From contig UQQU01000118.1 of the NCBI GenBank assembly GCA_900543325.1, positions 1 to 5,414 on the forward strand: 5,414 nt of DNA, in the 5' to 3' direction. This document shows positions 1 to 5,052 of this stretch, piece by piece (position 1 is the stretch's first letter; the number at the start of each line of letters is the position of its first letter). The DNA comes from an uncultured Clostridium sp. Its GTDB lineage: Bacteria; Bacillota; Clostridia; Clostridiales; Clostridiaceae. Below the pieces are notes generated by a model. The model was given only the letters and a program-made list of their open reading frames with translations. It was not told the DNA's origin and ran no database searches. The position numbers and the translations under genes are program-made.

Positions 1-76
1 ATTCTAGGCGAAAATTTCACCGTTTCCGGAAAATAAATATTTCATTTTTTCGCCCCATGTAATGCGCAATTTTATT
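1..76. repeat. Inverted repeat downstream of sdaAA, at window edge
   Basis: This is the region after the sdaAA stop codon. GGCGAAAA (7-14) is repeated in inverted orientation as TTTTCGCC (47-54), an 8-bp perfect match around a 32-nt loop that itself contains the 10-nt palindrome TTTCCGGAAA (23-32). On the minus strand it could form a hairpin after sdaAA, but no T-run follows within the window, so it is not a convincing intrinsic terminator. The plus-strand frame starting at base 1 reads ILGENFTVSGK and then stops (TAA 34-36). This might be the tail of a convergent gene entering from the left, but eleven codons are too few to decide. Confidence 0.3.
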
Positions 77-955
77 CTACTCTTCGCCAAAGACCTTTTT
101 ACGAAGCTCAAGTCCTGCTTTTGTTACTGCAACTCCACCCATAGCTGTTTCTCTAAGTGCTGATGGAAGACTCTTTCCTACCTTGTACATAGCTGATACA
201 GTATCATCAAATGGTATTTTACTAGATACTCCAGCCATAACCATATCTGCTGTGCAAAGTGCACTTATAGCTCCTGCTGCATTTCTTTTTGCACATGGTA
301 TTTCAACAAGACCTGCTACTGGATCACAAACAAGTCCAAGTACATTTTTAATAACTATAGCCGCTGCATCTAAACTCATTCTAGGAGTTCCACCCATCAT
401 TTCAACAACTGCTGCTGATCCCATAGCTGCTGCAGAACCACATTCAGCTTGACATCCACCTTCTGCTCCAGAAAGAGTTGCATTCATTCCAATTATCATT
501 CCAACTGCAGCTGAAGTAAATAATGCATCTATAAGTTCTTCATCCGTTTTTCCTAACTTCTCACCTGCAGATAAAATTACAGCTGGTAATATTCCACAAG
601 ATCCCGCTGTTGGACATGCTACTATTCTTCCCATACCTGCATTAACTTCTGATGATGATAATGCCATTGCCATAGCTTTTACAGTTACATCTCCAGTTAA
701 AGTATCTCCTTTTTCTAAATACTTTTGAATCTTATATCCATCTCCACCAATAAGACCACTTAATGAATATACTTCTTTTTCTCTACCTTCAGTAGCTCCA
801 TCCTTCATTACCTTTAAATTTTTAGCCATCTTTTCATATACTTCTTCTCTAGATAATCCCTTATCTTCCATTTCAATTCTTATAGCATATTCACTTAAAG
901 ATATATTTTCCTCTTCACATATTCTTAATAACTCTTCACCAGATCTTGCTAGCAT
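77..955 (-). CDS. sdaAA: L-serine dehydratase, iron-sulfur-dependent, alpha subunit
   Basis: This is the catalytic alpha chain of the two-subunit, oxygen-sensitive L-serine dehydratase, which deaminates L-serine to pyruvate and ammonia in the cytoplasm using a [4Fe-4S] cluster. Residues here are numbered from the upstream GTG at 964. Glycine/alanine-rich SDH-alpha motifs are intact: ACPTAGSCGILPAVI (116-130), GAEGGCQAECGSAAAMG (166-182) and CDPVAGLVEIPC (213-224). C171, C213 and C224 have the same spacing (42 and 11) as the cluster cysteines of the Legionella enzyme, so they are the likely ligands. Length (292-295 aa) is normal for the family. Two starts are possible. I prefer ATG at 955-953, one base after the sdaAB stop, with AAGGA 11 nt and GGTG 6 nt upstream. 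GTG at 964-962 would add three residues and overlap sdaAB, but leaves only 2 nt after AAGGA. It is translated after sdaAB in one operon. Confidence 0.95.
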   Translation of the reverse strand: MLARSGEELLRICEEENISLSEYAIRIEMEDKGLSREEVYEKMAKNLKVMKDGATEGREKEVYSLSGLIGGDGYKIQKYLEKGDTLTGDVTVKAMAMALSSSEVNAGMGRIVACPTAGSCGILPAVILSAGEKLGKTDEELIDALFTSAAVGMIIGMNATLSGAEGGCQAECGSAAAMGSAAVVEMMGGTPRMSLDAAAIVIKNVLGLVCDPVAGLVEIPCAKRNAAGAISALCTADMVMAGVSSKIPFDDTVSAMYKVGKSLPSALRETAMGGVAVTKAGLELRKKVFGEE

Positions 956-956
956 A

Positions 957-1634
957 CTATTCACCGTCCTTAATTGGATTAATCATTATTACTTTATTTA
1001 TACCTTCAATTGCTTTAACATTACCTATTATTTCTGCAGTAACTTCATGATCAACTTCAAATACCATTGTTGCATCTCTACCTTTTTGATTTCTAAATAC
1101 CTTCATAAAAGCAATATTTATATCATTATCATAAAGTATTGATGACACTTTAGATAATACTCCTGGAACATCCTTATTTGAAACAATAATAGTAGGATAA
1201 GCTCCAGTAAAGTTAACTGAATTTCCATTAACAGAAGTAACCTCTATGCTTCCTCCTCCAATAGATGAACCTATAAGTTCATATGTACCTTCTTTTCCCT
1301 TTATAACAAATTCAACAGTATTAGGATGAACATCTCCTAAATCTGCTTCTCTAAATCTTATTTTTAATCCCATTTCTTTAGCTATCTCTAAAGAATCTCT
1401 AAGTCTTAAATCACTTGGTTCCATTCCTAAAATTCCAGCAACTAATGCTCTATCAGTCCCATGACCTTTATATGTTTTAGCGAATGATCCATGCAAATAA
1501 AATGTTACATCATCTATATCTCCCCCAGCAACAGCTCTTGCAACCTTTCCAAGCCTTGCAGCTCCTGCTGTATGAGATGATGATGGACCAACCATTATAG
1601 GCCCTAATATGTCAAAAACACCTACACTCTTCAT
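957..1634 (-). CDS. sdaAB: L-serine dehydratase, iron-sulfur-dependent, beta subunit
   Basis: This is the beta chain of the same serine dehydratase (225 aa, normal length). The SDH-beta domain spans about residues 3-145, with GPSSSHTAGAARLG at 16-29, HGSFAKTYKGHGTDRAL at 48-64, HPNT at 103-106 and GSSIGGGSI at 122-130. In type-2 serine dehydratases the SSSHTAG and HGS loops contribute to the substrate site. A C-terminal ACT domain follows (about 147-220, with the typical DVPGVLSKVSSIL at 155-167), which in this family serves structure or small-molecule regulation. The start ATG at 1634 has a strong site, GGAGGT at 1646-1641, 6 nt upstream. The stop TAG (959-957) abuts the sdaAA start, so the two subunits are translationally coupled with beta first. 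No convincing promoter is seen directly upstream; the leader runs into the large palindrome at 1665-1917. Confidence 0.95.
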   Translation of the reverse strand: MKSVGVFDILGPIMVGPSSSHTAGAARLGKVARAVAGGDIDDVTFYLHGSFAKTYKGHGTDRALVAGILGMEPSDLRLRDSLEIAKEMGLKIRFREADLGDVHPNTVEFVIKGKEGTYELIGSSIGGGSIEVTSVNGNSVNFTGAYPTIIVSNKDVPGVLSKVSSILYDNDINIAFMKVFRNQKGRDATMVFEVDHEVTAEIIGNVKAIEGINKVIMINPIKDGE

Positions 1635-1664
1635 TATGTAACCTCCAAATTTATTATCTTAAGT

Positions 1665-1917
1665 AACTAAATTGCGACGCAATTTATAATTAAAAAATTA
1701 ATATTTAAACTTAGCTTGGCTAGTTTTAATGAATTAAGAGTTTGCTGAAGCAAACATTAAGAAATTAAAAGGAAAATAAGTTTACAACTTATTTTTCCCT
1801 TGATTAGCCGAAGTATCTTAATGTTGCCAAAAGCAACTCTTAATTGTTTAAACTAGCTAAGTGTTGTTCAAAAACTTAATTTCTTAATTAAGAATATTGC
1901 TTCGCAATATTTCTAAT
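1665..1917. repeat. Large composite palindrome (MITE-like or structured leader) filling the kinase-sdaAB spacer
   Basis: Almost the whole 299-nt spacer is one imperfect palindrome centred near 1787. From the outside in, paired elements are: outer hairpins AAATTGCG/CGCAATTT (1669-1685) and AATATTGC/GCAATATT (1893-1911); arms starting CTTAGC (1710-1715) and ending GCTAAG (1856-1861), with AATTAAGAG (1732-1740) matching CTCTTAATT (1837-1845); small hairpins GTTTGC-TGAA-GCAAAC (1740-1755) and GTTGC-CAAAA-GCAAC (1823-1837); CATTAAGA (1755-1762) matching TCTTAATG (1816-1823); and a central hairpin (1771-1798). The two small hairpins differ in sequence but both keep perfect stems. There is no coding frame. 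The design fits a non-autonomous mobile palindrome or a folded RNA; no copy elsewhere in the window allows a test. Confidence 0.75.
1761..1798 (-). terminator. Possible terminator of the kinase gene (central hairpin)
   Basis: Read on the minus strand, a 12-bp stem with one bulged base (1798-1786 pairing with 1782-1771, loop 1785-1783) is followed by TTTTAATTTC (1770-1761). It sits about 135 nt after the kinase stop and is the nearest thing to an intrinsic terminator there. The stem is mostly A/T and the T-run is broken, and the hairpin is also the core of the larger palindrome, so it may not terminate at all. A hairpin closer to the kinase stop (1914-1891) lacks a T-run. Confidence 0.35.
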
Positions 1918-1933
1918 CATTTACATGAATATT

Positions 1934-3430
1934 TTAATATTTATAAAAAATGCTTCCTCCAATAAATTCTCTTAAAATTGAGTTTTGTGGAACTATATCT
2001 TTATCAATTTCTCTAAAGAAGCTTAACAATCCCTTTAATCTTTTAGCTTCATTATAAACTATACTATCTTCTTTAATTTTATCAAGCTCTTGAAGTGCAT
2101 ATTTCTTTAATACACATAGCTCATAAACTAAAGTAGAATTGAACATTACATCTGCTTCCTCTTGGTAAACGAAAATATTTTTTTGCTCACCTCTTTTTAT
2201 CTTATGCCACATCTTTAAAGTATCTTCTGACCCATGACCTCTTGATAATTGATCTCTTACAATTCTTCTAATTTTTCTTACATCAGTAGTAGTTATTCTA
2301 TTGTGATTATCTAAATTTAATTGAGTTAATGCTGAAATATAGATTCTAAATTTATATTTTTCATCAATATGAGATGTTAATATAGGATTTAATCCATGAA
2401 TTCCTTCTACTATTATAACTCCATTGGCCGGTAATTTAACTTTCTTACCTAACCATTCTCTCTCTCCTTTTATAAAGTTAAACTCCGGTATTTCAACTTC
2501 TTCACCTTGTAGTATTAAATTTAAATGTTTATTAAATAATTCTGTATCTACTGAACCAATAGTTTCAAAATCATATTCTCCATTTTCATCTACTGGTGTT
2601 TGATCTCTATTTACAAAATAATCATCTAAAGATATTGGAACTGGTGTAATACCATTAACTCTTAATTGAATTCCTAATCTATTAGCAAATGTTGTTTTTC
2701 CTGAAGAACTTGGCCCTGCTATTAATATTAATTTAACCTCATTTTTTGAACTAATTTTATCTGCAATTTCTGCAATTTTCTTTTCATGTAAAGCTTCAGA
2801 AATCATTACTAAATTAATTAATTCGCCTTTATCAATCTTATCATTCAGCGCCCCAACATTTCCCACCTCTAAGATATCTAGCCACTTTTCAGTTTCTCTA
2901 AATATTTTAGTCATTTTCCTTTGTTCTACAAACTCTGATAATGTAAAAGTTTGATAATCATTTGGTCTTCTTAATATAAATCCATTTTCATAATAAATCA
3001 AATCAAAAGCTTTTATATCACTTGTTCTTTTAGTCATATGACCATAAAAATAATCATATCTTCCATCTAATTCATATAAATTAACAGTTTTAAAATCCAC
3101 TTGTTCTAATAAAAGTACTTTATCATTCATATTATAAGATTTAAAAATATTAATCGCTTCTTCTTTTGTTACCTTAATTTTATTAATAGGTAAATCCTTA
3201 TCTATTAATTCTTTCATTTTTGATTTTATATCTTCTATATCTTTTACATTAAGGTCTCTTTCTTTAAATACTTCTCCAAATATTCCCTTACCAACACTAT
3301 GTTGAATTGTTATTTTGGCATTTGGAAATAAATCCAATGTTGCTTTAATAAAAATAAATTGTAATGTTCTAGTATAATCACTCTCAATAGATTCATTTTT
3401 ATTATTTACTAAATTAATATTTTCTTTCAT
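1934..3430 (-). CDS. Nucleoside (uridine) kinase-like protein with N-terminal ThrRS editing-like domain
   Basis: This 498-residue cytoplasmic protein has two parts. Residues about 20-155 resemble the second additional (editing) domain of threonyl-tRNA synthetase: a segment with PNAKITIQHSVGKGIFG (36-52), then DLPINKIKVTKEEAINIFK (79-97), then the stretch around YDYFYGHMTKRTSDIKAF (125-142). The HxxxH and DLCRGPH metal motifs of true synthetases are not kept. Residues about 230-440 form a uridine kinase/phosphoribulokinase domain: Walker A GPSSSGKT (239-246), LDDYF (268-272), VEGIHGLN (341-348) and an arginine-rich lid RKIRRIVRDQ (385-394). Clostridial homologues commonly also have an N-terminal TGS domain; here it is absent, and an in-frame TAG (3448-3446) excludes a longer start. 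GGAG at 3439-3436 lies 5 nt before the ATG. NTP-dependent phosphoryl transfer is near certain; the nucleoside substrate and role of the N-terminal domain are inferred. I do not assign udk because the true udk encodes a much shorter protein. Confidence 0.88.
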   Translation of the reverse strand: MKENINLVNNKNESIESDYTRTLQFIFIKATLDLFPNAKITIQHSVGKGIFGEVFKERDLNVKDIEDIKSKMKELIDKDLPINKIKVTKEEAINIFKSYNMNDKVLLLEQVDFKTVNLYELDGRYDYFYGHMTKRTSDIKAFDLIYYENGFILRRPNDYQTFTLSEFVEQRKMTKIFRETEKWLDILEVGNVGALNDKIDKGELINLVMISEALHEKKIAEIADKISSKNEVKLILIAGPSSSGKTTFANRLGIQLRVNGITPVPISLDDYFVNRDQTPVDENGEYDFETIGSVDTELFNKHLNLILQGEEVEIPEFNFIKGEREWLGKKVKLPANGVIIVEGIHGLNPILTSHIDEKYKFRIYISALTQLNLDNHNRITTTDVRKIRRIVRDQLSRGHGSEDTLKMWHKIKRGEQKNIFVYQEEADVMFNSTLVYELCVLKKYALQELDKIKEDSIVYNEAKRLKGLLSFFREIDKDIVPQNSILREFIGGSIFYKY

Positions 3431-3455
3431 CCTTACTCCACCCTTCTAAACCCTT

Positions 3456-3480
3456 ATAATACCATTGCTTAATTAAAAAA
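3456..3480 (-). promoter_or_regulatory. Candidate promoter of the kinase gene (extended -10)
   Basis: On the minus strand TGGTATTAT (3464-3456) is an extended -10 element, one mismatch from TATAAT with TG one base upstream. About 17 nt further upstream the match to a -35 is poor, only the central TGA being kept. A start near 3449 would give a leader of only about 20 nt that still includes the ribosome site. A perfect TATAAT at 3490-3485 is an alternative but also lacks a good -35. Confidence 0.35.
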
Positions 3481-3642
3481 TCATATTATAAAAATCAGTG
3501 CGAAATTTTGTTTCATTATAAGTTTTTTTAATTAATTCTTTATACTCTTATTATATACTGCTTTAAAAATTATTCTATTATTTTATCTATTAATTTATCA
3601 ATTAAAATCACTACTACTCTAAAATACGTAATAAAAATTGAA

Positions 3643-3691
3643 ATTTGGAGTTTTAGGCAACTTCGAGTAACCAAATATAAAATTTGGACTC
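3643..3691 (+). promoter_or_regulatory. Alternative hairpins upstream of DUF421 gene
   Basis: CCAAAT (3671-3676) can pair either with ATTTGG on its left (3643-3648) or with ATTTGG on its right (3682-3687), but not both. The right-hand pairing is reinforced by GAGT (3665-3668) with ACTC (3688-3691) across a two-base bulge. It leaves room for a second hairpin, GGAGTT (3647-3652) with AACTTC (3659-3664). This arrangement could be a folded leader RNA, or a pair of operator half-sites. No known riboswitch class is recognised. Confidence 0.35.
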
Positions 3692-3704
3692 TCACTTAGA
3701 ATAA

Positions 3705-3727
3705 AAGTATTTTTTATACAAATACTT
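3705..3727 (+). promoter_or_regulatory. Hairpin just upstream of the DUF421 ribosome site
   Basis: AAGTATTT (3705-3712) and AAATACTT (3720-3727) are perfect 8-bp inverted repeats around a 7-nt loop. The stem ends 4 nt before the ribosome binding site AGAGGTGA (3732-3739), which lies 7 nt from the ATG at 3747. Close to a start site, such a hairpin could affect translation or transcript stability, or be a repressor site. Confidence 0.4.
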
Positions 3728-3746
3728 AATTAGAGGTGATTTAATT

Positions 3747-4634
3747 ATGTTCATTGTTCTAATAAGAACTATTTTTTTATATTTCTTAGTAATACTTGTA
3801 ATGAGGTTAATGGGTAAAAGACAAATTGGAGAATTACAACCATATGAATTTGTTATAACAATAATGATATCTGACTTAGCAGCTCTTCCAATGCAAGATA
3901 CTAGATTACCTTTAATTCTTGGCATCATCCCAATCATTACCTTATTGTTTATTAAAACAATTCTAACTCAATTACAACTTAAAAGTCAGTTTACTAGAAA
4001 AATATTAGAAGGTGAGCCTTGTATTTTAGTTTGTAAAGGTAAAATAAACTATCAAGCTCTAAAAAGACAACAAATTAATTTAGATGAGCTTATGGAGGAA
4101 CTTAGACTTGCTGGCTATTTTGATTTAAATGAAATTCAATATGCTATTTTGGAGAATAATGGTCAATTATCATTTTTAACATGGCAAAGTAGTAGTGGTG
4201 GAGGTTCATGTAATACTTCTTGTGACTCTAATACACAACCATTGTCATCAGGAAGCCCAGATTCACCATCTTCTCAAAGCAACTCTAGTTGTAGTCAAAA
4301 TACTAATAGTAATGCTTCTGGAAGCGAAAGTTCTTCTAAAAATAACAAAAAGAGCAACCCTAGTAGCTCTACTTCTTCAGAAAGCTCTAGCAACTCTGGA
4401 AATAGTAGCTCTGCTCAACCACCTATATTGCCTATAATTTACGTATTAGATGGGCATGTTAATAAAAATGCTCTTACTACTAGTGGTAAAAATAAATATT
4501 GGATTGAACATGAGCTAAAAAAACATCATATTAATTCAATTAAAGATGTTTTAATTGCTATGATTGATACTCAAGGACAATTTGTTTATCAATTATATGA
4601 TAAAAACGAAAAAGAGAAAGGAGCTAAAAAATGA
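3747..4634 (+). CDS. DUF421 (YetF/YrbG-like) membrane protein with Ser/Asn-rich insert
   Basis: This 295-residue protein has the DUF421 layout: three N-terminal membrane segments (about 4-20, 33-49 and 54-74) with the family sequence MRLMGKRQIGELQPYEFVI (19-37), then a soluble domain beginning RKILEGEPCILVCKGKI (84-100) and continuing through LDELMEELRLAGYFDLNEIQYAILENNGQLSFL (112-144). The last part, ILPIIYVLDGHV to FVYQLYDK (227-286), matches the usual end of the family. Between them, residues 148-225 are a low-complexity insert that makes the protein about 70 residues longer than typical relatives (roughly 220-235 aa). By the positive-inside rule (RLMGKR after the first segment) the soluble part should be cytoplasmic. 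The start is supported by AGAGGTGA at 3732-3739. The stop overlaps the next ATG (ATGA), so the downstream DUF4363 gene is coupled. The biochemical role of DUF421 is not known; a link to spore membranes is seen in some Bacilli but is not shown here. Confidence 0.9.
   Translation: MFIVLIRTIFLYFLVILVMRLMGKRQIGELQPYEFVITIMISDLAALPMQDTRLPLILGIIPIITLLFIKTILTQLQLKSQFTRKILEGEPCILVCKGKINYQALKRQQINLDELMEELRLAGYFDLNEIQYAILENNGQLSFLTWQSSSGGGSCNTSCDSNTQPLSSGSPDSPSSQSNSSCSQNTNSNASGSESSSKNNKKSNPSSSTSSESSSNSGNSSSAQPPILPIIYVLDGHVNKNALTTSGKNKYWIEHELKKHHINSIKDVLIAMIDTQGQFVYQLYDKNEKEKGAKK
4188..4421 (+). repeat. Serine/asparagine-rich low-complexity coding segment in DUF421 gene
   Basis: This codes residues 148-225, of which 35 of 78 are serine and 11 asparagine, with three cysteines (155, 159, 182), a few glycines and prolines and one KK pair. 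Serine is written with a mix of AGT, AGC, TCT and TCA codons and there is no tandem DNA unit. The composition therefore seems kept at protein level and is not a fresh microsatellite expansion. It is likely a disordered linker. Confidence 0.85.
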
Positions 4635-5011
4635 AAAACTCATTATTTTCTATTTTTCTATTTGTATTACTATTAGGCTTTCTAACTTATGCAGATATAA
4701 GCTTTAAAAATCTTTGCTCTGACGTTATAGAAATGTGCGATAAAATGGAAGAAACCTTAGATTATTCTACTAAAGAAGAAAATTTTAAAGATGCTATGGA
4801 AATTTTTAATCTTATTCAAGATAAGGGTAAGATTGCTGCTATCTATATAAATCATGTAGATTATGATGTAATGTTAAATGAAGCCTTAAAATTAACTGTA
4901 TATATTGAAAAAGATGATTCAAGTGAAGCCGAAGCCTCTCTCCATCTATTAAAATATAGTACTGAACACATGAAAGAACTTCAAGTTCCTAAAATGGAAA
5001 ATATCTTCTAA
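4631..5011 (+). CDS. DUF4363 family small membrane-anchored protein
   Basis: This 126-residue protein has one hydrophobic N-terminal segment (about 5-20, FLFVLLLGFLTY), either an uncleaved signal anchor or a signal peptide. A helical, charged domain follows. The stretch FKDAMEIFNLIQDKGKIAAIYINHVDYDVMLNEALKLTVYIEKDD (52-96) followed by EASLHLLKYSTEHMKEL (101-117) and the terminal MENIF fits DUF4363, a family of unknown function often found beside DUF421 genes in Clostridia. The start ATG overlaps the DUF421 stop, and AAAGGAG (4617-4623) lies 7 nt upstream inside that gene, so the two are made together. The helical domain is probably outside the membrane if the N-terminus stays inside, whereas the DUF421 soluble domain is predicted inside, so any contact would be through or within the membrane. 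No catalytic motif is visible. Confidence 0.82.
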   Translation: MKNSLFSIFLFVLLLGFLTYADISFKNLCSDVIEMCDKMEETLDYSTKEENFKDAMEIFNLIQDKGKIAAIYINHVDYDVMLNEALKLTVYIEKDDSSEAEASLHLLKYSTEHMKELQVPKMENIF

Positions 5012-5052
5012 AGAGATAAGAAAAAGAGATAATTTATTTTTCTTATCTCTTT
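5010..5052 (+). terminator. Terminator hairpin of the DUF421-DUF4363 unit
   Basis: AAAGAGATAAGAAAAA (5010-5025) and TTTTTCTTATCTCTTT (5037-5052) form a perfect 16-bp stem with an 11-nt loop. The stem begins within the DUF4363 stop codon (5009-5011). The stem is A/T-rich and its T-runs lie inside the 3' arm, followed by TATATATC and not a long T-tract, so termination may be partial. The loop repeats GAGATAA from the stem, giving a tandem AAAGAGATAA at 5010-5019 and 5023-5032. Confidence 0.65.

Larger units (their letters stand above)
3431..3746. other. Divergent intergenic region between the kinase and DUF421 genes
   Basis: This is 316 nt of A/T-rich DNA separating two divergent genes, with no reading frame worth reporting and no RNA gene recognised. 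Its left edge must carry the kinase promoter and its right part the promoter of the DUF421 unit. The right third contains three hairpin-forming sequences (3643-3691 and 3705-3727), listed separately. The middle (about 3515-3640) holds many TATAAT-like hexamers but no convincing -35 partner on either strand. Confidence 0.6.

Noticed and set aside
4..45. Minus-strand 13-codon frame MKYLFSGNGEIFA after sdaAA
   Set aside because: It is too short to support and has no convincing ribosome site; it is probably chance within the inverted repeat.
183..452. Plus-strand 89-codon reading frame inside sdaAA
   Set aside because: It lies wholly antisense to a well-conserved enzyme, has no ribosome site, and its composition mirrors the alanine-rich alpha subunit.
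1653..1682. Promoter TTGCGT, 18 nt, GATAAT for sdaAB
   Set aside because: Transcription would start near 1646, within the sdaAB ribosome site, so it cannot serve that gene well.
3699..3728. Sporulation sigma-G-like promoter (GAATA, 17 nt, AATACTTA) before the DUF421 gene
   Set aside because: The implied start would fall inside the ribosome binding site at 3732-3739, and the -10 lacks the leading C of the consensus.
3692..3937. Minus-strand 81-codon reading frame over the DUF421 start
   Set aside because: It is antisense to the conserved membrane segments of DUF421 and has no family match or ribosome site.
4188..4421. Recent trinucleotide or tandem repeat expansion in the serine tract
   Set aside because: Codons are mixed and there is no repeating DNA unit longer than a few AGT triplets.
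4195..4437. 80-codon plus-strand frame inside the serine-rich tract
   Set aside because: It is the out-of-frame reading of the Ser/Asn-rich segment, with no independent start signal.
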